Position numbers and translations under genes: made by a program
The notes under the pieces: generated by a model
Database searches by the model: none
Told to the model about the DNA's origin: nothing
What the model saw: the letters and a program-made list of their open reading frames with translations, nothing else
NCBI GenBank assembly: GCA_020637235.1
Contig: JACJWG010000007.1
Location: 62,001 to 126,000, forward strand
From: Acidimicrobiaceae bacterium
GTDB taxonomy: Bacteria; Actinomycetota; Acidimicrobiia; Acidimicrobiales; Ilumatobacteraceae
Length of the DNA: 64,000 nucleotides
Direction of reading: 5' to 3'
Shown here: one piece after another, positions 26,656-34,736 of the stretch
Numbering within the stretch: the first letter of the stretch is position 1
Layout of the letters: each line of letters begins with the position of its first letter

Positions 26656-27287
26656 AGGCACCGTCCGTGATGCTGGTCGACGACCACACGATGCTCCGCC
26701 AGGGGCTCCGCCGTTCGTTGGAGACCGAGGGCATCCCCGTCGTGGCCGAGGCCTCGAACGGCGAGGAGGCGATCAAGCTCGCCCTCGACGCCAAGCCGAG
26801 CGTGGTGCTGATGGACGTGTCGATGCCCCAGATCGACGGGATCGAGGCGACCCGGCGGATCATGCAGGCCGACGCCCGCCAGCGCGTCGTGATCCTCACG
26901 ATGCACATCGACCGCGACGTGATCGAGCGGGCGATGAAGGCCGGCGCCGTCGGTTACATGACCAAGGACTCGACGGTGAAGGAGGTCGTCCTCGCGGTCA
27001 AGCTCGCGGCCAACGGCGACCGCATCCTCTCGCCCCGCCTGGCCGAGGTGATGCTGCAGGAGGCGAAGAACGACAGCGGTCCGGTGTCGCTGCTGTCGCC
27101 ACGCGAAGAAGAGCTGCTGCAGCACATCGCCGACGGACTCGCCACGAGCGAGGTGGCCGAGAAGATGTACATCAGCCAGAAGACGGTGAAGAACCACCTG
27201 GCGAGCATCTACGACAAGCTCCAGGCCCGCGACCGCACACAGGCCGTGCTCATGGCCGTGAAGATGGGCATCGTCAAGCTCAACTGA
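26652..27287 (+). CDS. LuxR-family response regulator
   Basis: Partner of the upstream kinase. The 211-residue protein has a receiver domain with acidic pocket DD (10-11), phospho-acceptor Asp55 (VLMDVSMP), Thr83 and Lys105, and a C-terminal LuxR helix-turn-helix (about 145-205: LSPREEELLQHIADGLATSEVAEKMYISQKTVKNHLASIYDKL). It starts with GTG inside the kinase stop codon and its last 8 bp overlap the 3' end of the convergent HIT-like gene. Confidence 0.95.
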   Translation: MKAPSVMLVDDHTMLRQGLRRSLETEGIPVVAEASNGEEAIKLALDAKPSVVLMDVSMPQIDGIEATRRIMQADARQRVVILTMHIDRDVIERAMKAGAVGYMTKDSTVKEVVLAVKLAANGDRILSPRLAEVMLQEAKNDSGPVSLLSPREEELLQHIADGLATSEVAEKMYISQKTVKNHLASIYDKLQARDRTQAVLMAVKMGIVKLN

Positions 27288-27861
27288 CGACCGTGCCGCC
27301 CACGGCGCCGGCGAACGCCGCGACGACCAGCGCGTGGTTCGCCGTCACGACCTCGGCCGGGAGCGCGGGCAGCACCTGCGCCCACAGCACGTTGCCCCAG
27401 CCGTACAGCTCGGGCTGGCGCGCCGGTCGTCCCTGGAACCACACGTGGAAGTGCGAGCTGCCGTCGCCCCATCGGTGGACGTGCACGCGGCCCACGCTGT
27501 CGAGCGAGTCGATCGCCGTCACGAGGTGTCGCGTGAGCACCCCGTACTCGGCTGCGAGCCGATCGTCGAAGTCCTCGAGGTCGAGGTGCTCGACGGTCTC
27601 GAGGAACAACCCGACCGGGTTCACCGACGGGGCGAGCGGCGTGATCTTCCAGCGCTCGTCGTGCCACAGCACCCGTTCGTCGCGCCCGCACGAGTGGCAC
27701 GGGCGGTCCGGCGCTTCGCCGTCGCGGACCAGCTCGTGCGCCATCGGCTCGCCGAGGGGCTTGAGCCGGTGCTCCCCCTCGAAGGGGAACAGCGGTGACG
27801 ACGCGAGACGTTCGACGCGAGCCGCAGAGGCTGCCGCGGAGGCATCCGGGTCGGAACTCAT
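27280..27861 (-). CDS. HIT-superfamily-like protein with CxxC
   Basis: A 193-residue protein. It contains CHSCGRDERVLWHDERWKITPLAP (a zinc-like CxxC followed by a HIT-type substrate loop), a helical segment LDLEDFDDRLAAEYGVLTRHLVTAI, and RVHVHRWGDGSSHFHVWFQGRP, which places a His-x-His-x in the position of the HIT triad with the third histidine replaced by tryptophan. A nucleotide hydrolase or transferase is possible; activity is uncertain. The ATG has TATCCT 6 nt upstream (leaderless layout). Confidence 0.65.
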   Translation of the reverse strand: MSSDPDASAAASAARVERLASSPLFPFEGEHRLKPLGEPMAHELVRDGEAPDRPCHSCGRDERVLWHDERWKITPLAPSVNPVGLFLETVEHLDLEDFDDRLAAEYGVLTRHLVTAIDSLDSVGRVHVHRWGDGSSHFHVWFQGRPARQPELYGWGNVLWAQVLPALPAEVVTANHALVVAAFAGAVGGTVVS

Positions 27862-27867
27862 CGCCGG

Positions 27868-27873
27868 AGGATA
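27868..27873 (-). promoter_or_regulatory. -10 box of a leaderless HIT-like transcript
   Basis: TATCCT (minus strand), 6 nt before the ATG at 27861. Its complement gives the GGAGG that could serve as ribosome site for the divergent gene at 27881. Confidence 0.4.
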
Positions 27874-27880
27874 CGCGGCC

Positions 27881-28324
27881 GTGGCGGGTACCGCGATCGA
27901 CATGGACGAGATGGACGACATCCGCGGCACGGTCGGCGACCGCGCCGACCTCGGCGACCTCGCCGACCTCCTCGGGCAGCTGTTGACGATCGAGCACGCC
28001 GGGTGGCGGTCGTTGTGCGACGGCACCGCCGCCGACTTCTACGGTGAGCTGATGACCGACGACGGCGTGATGGTGCTGGCCAACGGCCAGATCATGGACC
28101 GCGACGACGTGGTGCACGCCTTGCGCGATGCCGCACCGTGGTCGGCGTACGACATCGATGCGCCCCGGGCGGTGCGCGCCGGGCCGGAGGCGACCGCGCT
28201 GGTGTACGTGGGGACCGGTCGGCGCGACGAGGCGGATCCGTTCGTCGGCGCGATGTCGAGTGTGTACCGCCTGGTCGACGGCCGCTGGCGCCTGGCGCTC
28301 TACCAGCAGAGTCCGCGCGCCTGA
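27881..28324 (+). CDS. SnoaL/NTF2-like (DUF4440) protein
   Basis: About 147 residues of the NTF2-like fold: LLTIEHAGWRSLCDGTAADFYGELMTDDGVMVLANGQIMDRDDVVHAL, ending with the strand pair SSVYRLVDGRWRLALYQQSP. Such proteins bind or isomerise small hydrophobic ligands; many are of unknown role. GTG 27881 has GGAGG 10 nt upstream; ATG 27902 is the alternative. It is divergent from the HIT-like gene. Confidence 0.75.
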   Translation: MAGTAIDMDEMDDIRGTVGDRADLGDLADLLGQLLTIEHAGWRSLCDGTAADFYGELMTDDGVMVLANGQIMDRDDVVHALRDAAPWSAYDIDAPRAVRAGPEATALVYVGTGRRDEADPFVGAMSSVYRLVDGRWRLALYQQSPRA

Positions 28325-28339
28325 GCCACCCGACGCAGG

Positions 28340-28455
28340 TTGTCCACCGGTCCGCACCCTCGACGCCGCTCGATCACGTTGCGCACAGGGTTGCCCACCG
28401 AGTGCGAGGGGTTGTGCACATGTTCGCCACACCTAGTCGGCACTGACGATCCACA
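28340..28455 (+). promoter_or_regulatory. Cluster of DnaA-box-like sequences
   Basis: Five 9-mers close to the actinobacterial DnaA box TTGTCCACA lie on the same strand: TTGTCCACC (28340), TTGCGCACA (28379), TTGCCCACC (28391), TTGTGCACA (28412) and CGATCCACA (28447). They fill the 155-bp gap before the gene at 28480. Function could be DnaA titration or DnaA-dependent regulation; oriC is unlikely without dnaA or dnaN nearby. Confidence 0.4.
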
Positions 28456-28479
28456 ACACCCCTCTGTCATCGTGTCGGC

Positions 28480-28857
28480 ATGTCGATGATCCCCTCCGCC
28501 GCAAACCGCACCGCCACCAGCCGCGCCACGAGATCCCGACCGCGCCGCCACGGCGACGTGCTCGGCGATGCCGACCGTCGTGCCCTCGAACGATCGGGGT
28601 GGCGCACCTTCCTCAGCTACCGCGAGAACCACGAGCGCGGTTGGGACGGCACGCTGCTGTCCGTCACGCCGGTCTGGGTGGCCGAGGCCGAACGCGCCGA
28701 CCGAGCCGTGTCGGCACGAGCCGGTGCCGTGCAGACCAGTGCGCCGACCATCGACGAAGCCTGGGCACGCCTCCGCATGCTCGCGGACGACGCCGACCGG
28801 CAGGCCGCTCGCCGCGCGGCCCGCCAGCGCCTCCACCGCCAGCCGCGCGCCGCGTGA
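28480..28857 (+). CDS. Small hypothetical protein
   Basis: A 125-residue basic N-terminus (SRATRSRPRRHGDVL) followed by a plausible folded core (RTFLSYRENHERGWDGTLLSVTPVWVAEAERADRAVSA) and a charged alpha-helical C-terminus (WARLRMLADDADRQAARRAARQRLHR). No family is recognised. No strong ribosome site precedes the ATG. It is preceded by the DnaA-box-like cluster and followed by strong hairpins. Confidence 0.5.
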   Translation: MSMIPSAANRTATSRATRSRPRRHGDVLGDADRRALERSGWRTFLSYRENHERGWDGTLLSVTPVWVAEAERADRAVSARAGAVQTSAPTIDEAWARLRMLADDADRQAARRAARQRLHRQPRAA

Positions 28858-28896
28858 CGCAACCCGGACGCGGCCCGGATGCGGCCCGGACGCGGC

Positions 28897-28955
28897 GATG
28901 CCGACCGGCGGACCGGTCGGCATCGACTCGACAACCCTCGACCTCAGGTCGAGGT
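28897..28955. terminator. Bidirectional terminator region after rpsA
   Basis: A perfect 12-bp stem GATGCCGACCGG/CCGGTCGGCATC with a 4-nt loop (28897-28924) is followed by CCTCGACCT/AGGTCGAGG (28937-28955). Both lie between the convergent small gene and rpsA. Just before them (28865-28895) a GCGGCCCGGA motif is repeated three times. Confidence 0.6.
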
Positions 28956-28961
28956 TCAGGT

Positions 28962-30239
28962 TCAGGCTTCGGGCTGGCCCTCGGCGTACTCGCCCTCGGC
29001 CGGCGGCTCGCCACCCGCTTCGTAGTACTCGGCCCACGCGGCCTCGCGCTCGGCGTCGTCCGGTCCGGCGGTCCAGTTGCCCTGCTCGTCGACGGCGAAG
29101 TGCTGGCGGTACTCCTCGGCCAGCTCGCCACCCTCGGCGGCCTGCTTGATCGACAGGCTGATCCGGCGACGGGCCAGATCGAGATCGATGATCTTCACCC
29201 ACAGCTCCTCACCCGGGGTGACGACCTGCTCGGGCGAATCGATGTGGTGTGCCGACATCTCCGAGATGTGCACCAGGCCCTCGATCCCGTCGCCCACCTG
29301 GACGAAGGCACCGAACTGCACGAGCTTGGTGACCCGGCCGTAGACGAGCTGACCGACCTCGTGGGTGCCGGCGAACTCCTGCCACGGATCTTGCTGGGTG
29401 GCCTTCAGCGACAGGCTGATCCGCTCGCGGTCGAAGTCGACGTCGAGCACCTGCACCGTGACCGGATCGCCGACGGCGACGACCGCACCGGGGTGGTCGA
29501 CGTGCTTCCACGACAGCTCGCTGACGTGGATGAGACCGTCCATCCCGCCGAGGTCGACGAACGCACCGAACGACACGACGCTCGACACCGTGCCCTCGCG
29601 GATCTCGCCGGGCTTCAAGTTGGTGAGGAAGCTGTCGCGGCTCTCCTTCTGCGTCTCCTCGAGGAAGGCGCGACGGCTGAGCACCACGTTGTTGCGGTTC
29701 TTGTCGAGCTCGATGATCTTGGCCTGCACCGTCTTGCCGACATAGGGCGCCAGGTCGCGCACACGGCGCAGCTCGACCAGCGATGCCGGGAGGAAGCCAC
29801 GCAGACCGATGTCGACGATGAGGCCGCCCTTGACGACCTCGATCACCGGACCCTCGACCATGCCCTCGGCTTCCTTGATCTTCTCGATCGTGCCCCAGGC
29901 CCGCTCGTACTGCGCCCGCTTCTTCGACAGCAGCAGACGGCCCTCCTTGTCCTCCTTGGTGAGGACCAGGGCCTCGATCGCCTCGCCGATCGAGACGATC
30001 TCGTGCGGGTTGACGTCGTTGCGGATGCTCAGCTCGCGAGCCGGGATGACACCCTCGCTCTTGTAGCCGATGTCGAGCAGCACCTCGTCGCGGTCGATCT
30101 TCACCACCGTGCCGTTGACGAGTTGACCGTCTTCGACCTCGACCATCGTGCCGTCGATGGCTTCGGCGAAGGACATGCCGAGATCGTCGGCGACGATCTG
30201 GCGGGGGGTGTAGTTGCCCTCGTCGTCGAAGGAGCCCAT
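28962..30239 (-). CDS. rpsA: Ribosomal protein S1
   Basis: RNA-binding protein of the 30S subunit that helps capture structured mRNAs. The 425-residue product has four S1 domains (VNGTVVKIDRDEVLLDIGYKSEGVIP; VEGPVIEVVKGGLIVDIGLRGFLP; REGTVSSVVSFGAFVDLGGMDGLIHVSELSW; VYGRVTKLVQFGAFVQVGDGIEGLVHISEMS) and an acidic C-terminal tail (EYYEAGGEPPAEGEYAEG). The ATG at 30239 is used; a TTG at 30272 would add SDTSTTSSGA, typical of related N-termini, so either is possible. A strong hairpin pair follows. Confidence 0.94.
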   Translation of the reverse strand: MGSFDDEGNYTPRQIVADDLGMSFAEAIDGTMVEVEDGQLVNGTVVKIDRDEVLLDIGYKSEGVIPARELSIRNDVNPHEIVSIGEAIEALVLTKEDKEGRLLLSKKRAQYERAWGTIEKIKEAEGMVEGPVIEVVKGGLIVDIGLRGFLPASLVELRRVRDLAPYVGKTVQAKIIELDKNRNNVVLSRRAFLEETQKESRDSFLTNLKPGEIREGTVSSVVSFGAFVDLGGMDGLIHVSELSWKHVDHPGAVVAVGDPVTVQVLDVDFDRERISLSLKATQQDPWQEFAGTHEVGQLVYGRVTKLVQFGAFVQVGDGIEGLVHISEMSAHHIDSPEQVVTPGEELWVKIIDLDLARRRISLSIKQAAEGGELAEEYRQHFAVDEQGNWTAGPDDAEREAAWAEYYEAGGEPPAEGEYAEGQPEA

Positions 30240-30376
30240 GGCGCCGGACGAGGTGGTGGAGGTATCGGACAAGGAACTGTGCTTTCGGGACGGAGACGGG
30301 AACAGACAGATCGCCCAGCGAAACTGGACCTGCCGAGGATACCAGCTCGATCCGGGGGTTGCGAGACCCGGCGCGA

Positions 30377-31087
30377 TCAGCACCGGGTGGCGAGCACCAG
30401 GTACTCGGGCGTCTCGACGCTCGGCGGATCGTCGCGGTACCGACCCGGCTCGACGCCGGTGATCGTGTCGACCCGCAGACCGGCCCGACGACACAGGAGG
30501 CGCAGCTCGCGCGGGGTGTAGCACCCGGTCCAGAGATCGACGGCCGCCGGGGTGCCCGACTCGTCGCGCACCTCGGTTCGCTCGTGGTTCACCCCCGAGT
30601 CGGCGTCGAAGGTGGCGTCCTCGAAGTACTTCACCACGAAGTACGCGTTGAACGCCGACAGGGCGAGACGGCCGCCCGGCCGCAACGCCCGTGCCATGCC
30701 CGCGAGCACCCCCTCGTCGTCGCCGTTCGCGGTCATCATGCCGAACGCTCCCTGGCACAGGCACACCACGACGTCGAACTCGGCGTCGAACGACAGTGCT
30801 CGGGCGTCGGCCCGCTCGAACGTCGCGCCCGCCGGTGCGTCCGCTGCCGCCAGATCGACGAACCGCTGCGAGATGTCGATGCCGTGCACGATCATCTCGC
30901 GGCGGGCGAATTCATGGGCGTGACGCCCGGGCCCGCAGCCGACGTCGAGGATCCGCGTGCCCGCCCGCAGATCGAGCGCGTGCACGAGGTGGTCGACCTC
31001 CTGACGGGTGCCCTTGGTGAACGAATACCGCAGGTACGCGCTGCCCAGGTGGTCGGCGATCGGCTCGAACCAGTGCGAGCCGGTCAT
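30377..31087 (-). CDS. Class I SAM-dependent methyltransferase
   Basis: A 236-residue protein with motif I TRILDVGCGPGRHAHEFA, motif II GIDIS, FDVVVCLCQGAFGMM and LRPGGRLALSAFNAYF. The substrate is unknown. The ATG overlaps the polA stop by one base (TGATG), so it is coupled to polA translation. The pairing with DNA polymerase I may be incidental. Confidence 0.82.
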   Translation of the reverse strand: MTGSHWFEPIADHLGSAYLRYSFTKGTRQEVDHLVHALDLRAGTRILDVGCGPGRHAHEFARREMIVHGIDISQRFVDLAAADAPAGATFERADARALSFDAEFDVVVCLCQGAFGMMTANGDDEGVLAGMARALRPGGRLALSAFNAYFVVKYFEDATFDADSGVNHERTEVRDESGTPAAVDLWTGCYTPRELRLLCRRAGLRVDTITGVEPGRYRDDPPSVETPEYLVLATRC

Positions 31088-33741
31088 CAGCCCTTGGCGT
31101 CGGCCCAGGTGCGGCCCCAGGCGACGTTCACCTCGAGCGGCACGTCGAGGTCGGCCGCGTGACGCATCAGGTCGATCACGAGCGGGCCGACCCGGTCCTG
31201 TTCGCCATCGGGCACCTCGACGAGCACCTCGTCGTGCACCTGGAGCACCAGCCGGGACGCCACCGCCGCATCGACGAGCGCGGCGTCGATCCGCACCAAC
31301 GCGACCTTGAAGATGTCGGCCGCGAGTCCCTGGATGCCGGCGTTCATCGCCTGCCGCTCGCCGGCCTGGCGGATGCGGAAGTTCGAGTTGGACAGCTCGG
31401 GGATGGGGCGGCGGCGGCCGAACAGGGTCTCGGTGTAGCCCCGCATCCGGGCTTCCTGCACCGTGCGCTCCATGTACGCCTTCACGTTCGGGAACGCCGT
31501 GAAGTACGCGTCGAGGATGACCGCGGCTTCGTCGGTGGGGATGCCGAGCCGCTGGCCGAGGCCATAGGCCTCCATGCCGTACGCCAGCCCATAGCTCACC
31601 ATCTTCGCCTTCGACCGCATGTCGACGGTCACCTGCTCGGGCTCGACGCCGAACACGCGCGACGCCGTGGCGTTGTGGATGTCGCGACCGCTCTCGAACG
31701 CGTCGATCAGGCCGGGGTCGCCGGCCAGATGGGCGATGCAGCGCAGCTCGATCTGGTTGTAGTCGGCGACGAGCAACTGGTGTCCGCCGGCCGGGACGAA
31801 CGCCCGCCGGAACAACCGGCCTTCGTCGCTGCGCACCGGGATGTTGTGCAAGTTGGGCTGGTCGCTCGACAGGCGGCCGGTGCGGGCCACCGTCTGGTTG
31901 AACGTGGCGTGGATCCGGCCGTCGGCCGCGACCTCCTGCAAGAGCCCCGTCCCGTAGGTGCCGCGGAGCTTTTCGACCTCGCGGTAGGTGAGGAGCGGCT
32001 CGATGAACTCGGGCCACTGGTCTCGCAGCTTCTCGAGCGTGGCCGCGTCGGTGCTGAAGCCGGTCTTGGTCTTCTTCCCCGGCGACAGCCCGCGTTCGGT
32101 GTAGAGGATGTCGCGCAGCTGGATCGGCGAGTTGATGTTGAACGGCCGTCCGACGATCGCGTGCAACTCGGCGGTGAGCCGCTCGCAGTCGGCGGTGAGG
32201 CGGGCGTTGAGCTGCTGCAGCTCGGCGATGTCCACCGCGATGCCCACGTGTTCCATCTTGGCGAGCACCTGCACCAGCGGGTTCTCGATGGTGCGGTACA
32301 ACTCGACCATGCCCTGTTGGGTGAGCGCTGATTCGAGCGCATCGGCGAGGTGGGTGACGGCCAGCGCCTCGGCGCCGGCCCGGGCTCGCCCGTCGTCGCC
32401 GCCACCGAAGTCGAGCTGCCCCTTGCTGGACGGATCGGCGGCCTCACCCAGTTGGAAGTCGGTGTACTTCTCGAGCAGCTCGCCGACGGCGTAGCGCGTC
32501 TCGGCCGGGTCGATGAGATACGCAGCGATGGCGGTGTCGAGCTGGAGCCCGTCGAGCGCGAATCCCGACCCGAGCATCGACCGCATCAACGCCTTCACGT
32601 GATGGCCCCGAACCCGCGGGTGTTCGGCCAGGGCCGCCAGCACGGACGGGTCGGACACGATTGCCTCGGGCACCCACCACACGTCGGCCGAGGCGGCGTC
32701 GGCCACGAACGCGAGGCCGGTGAGCGGGGTGCGGCCGGGCTCGCCGACCCACGACACCGCGAGGTCGAGCGTCGCCGCCGCCGCGATGGCCGCCGCCGCT
32801 GCGTCGGCCGACGCCGCCTCGCGCACCTCGGCGTGCAGCACCTCGGCCGTCGAGGACCGCGGGGCCGAGCCGGCCGCGCCCAACGCCTCGTACAGCCGGT
32901 CGTGGAGCGACTTGAACTCGAGGAAGTCGAACAGGCGCGTCACCTCGTCGTGATCCGGGTCGACGGTGAGACCGCCGAGGTCGACCTCGATCGGGGCGTC
33001 GCGCCGCAGCACCATCAGCTGGTGGTTGGCGCGAGCCTGGGCCTCGTGCTCGGCGAGGTTCTGGCGGAGCTTCGGGGTCTGTTTGTCGACGTTGGCGAAG
33101 ATGCCGTCGAGCCCGCCGTAGGTGGTAATCAACTTGGCGGCGGTCTTCTCCCCCACTCCCGGCACGCCGGGCAGGTTGTCGCTCGGGTCGCCGCGCAACG
33201 CTGCGTACTCGGGGTACTGCGCAGGGGTGACGCCGGTGCGTTCGACGATGCCCGCCTCGTCGTAGAACGCGTAGTCGCTCACGCCGCGGCGGTTGTACAG
33301 GACCTTCACGTGCGGGTCGTGCACCAGCTGGTAGCTGTCGCGATCGCCCGTGACGATCACGATGTCGTGGCCTTCGGACTCCGCTCGCGTGGCGATCGTG
33401 GCGATGATGTCGTCGGCTTCCCAGCCGGGCAGCTCGAACACGTGGATCCGCAGGGCCTCGAGCACCTGGCGGACGAGTCCCATCTGCTGCCGCAGGATGT
33501 CGGGGGCGGCTTCGCGCTGCGCCTTGTACTCGGGGTTGGCTTCGTGACGAAAGGTCGGCTCGGGCCGGTCGAACGCCACCATGATCGCGTCGGGCCGGTG
33601 GTCCTTCAGCAGGTTGATCAGCATCGACGTGAAGCCGAACACCGCATTGGTGACCTGTCCGCCGGCGGTGGCCATGTCCGTCGGCAGCGCGAAGAACGCG
33701 CGGTAGGTGAGCGAGTTGCCGTCGAGGAGCAGGACCTTCAT
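31087..33741 (-). CDS. polA: DNA polymerase I
   Basis: Repair synthesis and RNA-primer removal. The 884-residue protein has the 5'-3' exonuclease (MKVLLLDGNSLTYRAFFALP, YEADDI-like GWEADDIIATI, GVPGVGEKTAAKLI), a degenerate 3'-5' exonuclease region (the first carboxylates are replaced by LAVSW) and the polymerase domain with motif A DYNQIELRCIAHLAGD, O-helix RSKAKMVSYGLAYG and motif C QVHDEVLVEVP. The O-helix Tyr is at the position of E. coli Phe762, as in M. tuberculosis PolA. The ATG at 33741 lies 8 nt after the pdtaR-like gene. Confidence 0.96.
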   Translation of the reverse strand: MKVLLLDGNSLTYRAFFALPTDMATAGGQVTNAVFGFTSMLINLLKDHRPDAIMVAFDRPEPTFRHEANPEYKAQREAAPDILRQQMGLVRQVLEALRIHVFELPGWEADDIIATIATRAESEGHDIVIVTGDRDSYQLVHDPHVKVLYNRRGVSDYAFYDEAGIVERTGVTPAQYPEYAALRGDPSDNLPGVPGVGEKTAAKLITTYGGLDGIFANVDKQTPKLRQNLAEHEAQARANHQLMVLRRDAPIEVDLGGLTVDPDHDEVTRLFDFLEFKSLHDRLYEALGAAGSAPRSSTAEVLHAEVREAASADAAAAAIAAAATLDLAVSWVGEPGRTPLTGLAFVADAASADVWWVPEAIVSDPSVLAALAEHPRVRGHHVKALMRSMLGSGFALDGLQLDTAIAAYLIDPAETRYAVGELLEKYTDFQLGEAADPSSKGQLDFGGGDDGRARAGAEALAVTHLADALESALTQQGMVELYRTIENPLVQVLAKMEHVGIAVDIAELQQLNARLTADCERLTAELHAIVGRPFNINSPIQLRDILYTERGLSPGKKTKTGFSTDAATLEKLRDQWPEFIEPLLTYREVEKLRGTYGTGLLQEVAADGRIHATFNQTVARTGRLSSDQPNLHNIPVRSDEGRLFRRAFVPAGGHQLLVADYNQIELRCIAHLAGDPGLIDAFESGRDIHNATASRVFGVEPEQVTVDMRSKAKMVSYGLAYGMEAYGLGQRLGIPTDEAAVILDAYFTAFPNVKAYMERTVQEARMRGYTETLFGRRRPIPELSNSNFRIRQAGERQAMNAGIQGLAADIFKVALVRIDAALVDAAVASRLVLQVHDEVLVEVPDGEQDRVGPLVIDLMRHAADLDVPLEVNVAWGRTWADAKG

Positions 33742-33749
33742 GCCAGCGC

Positions 33750-34325
33750 TCAGGGCCGGAGGGTGCCGGCGATGATCCGGTCGGCGATGTCGCGCATCCG
33801 GCACCGATCGCTCATCGCGCTGCGCTGGATGAACGTGAACGCCTCCTGCTCCTTGTAGCCGAGTTCGTCCATCAAGATCCCCTTGGCACGATCGATCAGC
33901 TTGCGCGACTCGAGCTGCTCGCCGAGGGCGTCGACCTCGCCGTCGAGCGCCTGCAACTCGCGGAACCGGCCGATCGCGACCTCCATCGCCGGGATCAGAT
34001 CGTTCTTCTGGAACGGCTTCACCAGGTACGCGAGCGCGCCCGCATCGCGTGCTTCCTCGATGATCTCGCGTTGGCTGAACGCGGTGAGCATGAGCACGGC
34101 GCAGATCCGCTCGGTGGCGATCGTGCGCGCTGCGGTGAGCCCGTCGACGCCGGGCATCTTGATGTCGAGGATCGCCAGGTCGGGACGCAGCTCGCGCACG
34201 AGCGCGATCGCCTGGTCGCCCCGGCCGGCCTCGCCCACCACCTCGTAGCCCTCCTCTTCGAGGGACTCCTTCAGGTCGAGACGGATGATGGCTTCGTCTT
34301 CGGCGATCACCACGCGGATGGTCAC
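33750..34325 (-). CDS. pdtaR: ANTAR-domain response regulator (PdtaR-like)
   Basis: A 191-residue regulator whose receiver domain (residues 1-120; Asp54, Thr81-Ala82, Lys103) is followed by an ANTAR RNA-binding domain (about 130-185; DRAKGILMDELGYKEQEAFTFIQRSAM). Such proteins act by antitermination when phosphorylated by PdtaS-type kinases. The start GTG at 34325 follows AAAGGA. polA lies 8 nt downstream. No cognate kinase gene is adjacent. The Mycobacterium order pdtaR-...-polA-rpsA is preserved. Confidence 0.9.
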   Translation of the reverse strand: MTIRVVIAEDEAIIRLDLKESLEEEGYEVVGEAGRGDQAIALVRELRPDLAILDIKMPGVDGLTAARTIATERICAVLMLTAFSQREIIEEARDAGALAYLVKPFQKNDLIPAMEVAIGRFRELQALDGEVDALGEQLESRKLIDRAKGILMDELGYKEQEAFTFIQRSAMSDRCRMRDIADRIIAGTLRP

Positions 34326-34397
34326 AGGCGTTCCTTTCGACTACCGGCCCGCGGACATTCAAGCAGGTGGGTGCGCGCGATCGCGCCCGAGCGGGGG

Positions 34398-34682
34398 CTA
34401 CGACCCGTTGAGCTGGTCGAGGAGCTGGTCCTGCAGCGCTTCCAGCCGCGCGATCTCGTCGCGCACCTTCGAGCGGTGTCGCTGCATCGCGTCGGCGTGC
34501 TCGCGCGCTTCGCGTGGCTCGGAGCCGAGTGGCTGCTCGGACACCAGGGCCCGCAGCTCGGCGTCGTCGGCGTCGTCGGCGAGGTGGACGAGTTGCTCGT
34601 CGATCACGCCGAGCTCGACGCGCAGGTCGCGAAGGCGCCGCCCGGTCTTGCGGAGGCGGTGCTCGACGATCCGGTTGCCCAT
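34398..34682 (-). CDS. Small coiled-coil protein
   Basis: A 94-residue charged protein, almost wholly helical, with heptad-like leucine spacing (RLRKTGRRLRDLRVELGVIDEQLVHL and RSKVRDEIARLEALQDQLLDQLNGS). No catalytic residues. It has no family name that I recognise, but the length and context suggest a conserved actinobacterial protein next to pdtaR. TACACT lies 9 nt before the ATG. Confidence 0.65.
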   Translation of the reverse strand: MGNRIVEHRLRKTGRRLRDLRVELGVIDEQLVHLADDADDAELRALVSEQPLGSEPREAREHADAMQRHRSKVRDEIARLEALQDQLLDQLNGS

Positions 34683-34736
34683 CGGCGACCGAGTGTAGAA
34701 CGCGACGCCGCGGCGCGGGCGTGGCACCATGGCGCC

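Noticed and set aside
28340..28455. Chromosome origin (oriC)
   Set aside because: There is no dnaA, dnaN or AT-rich unwinding region near the DnaA-box-like cluster.
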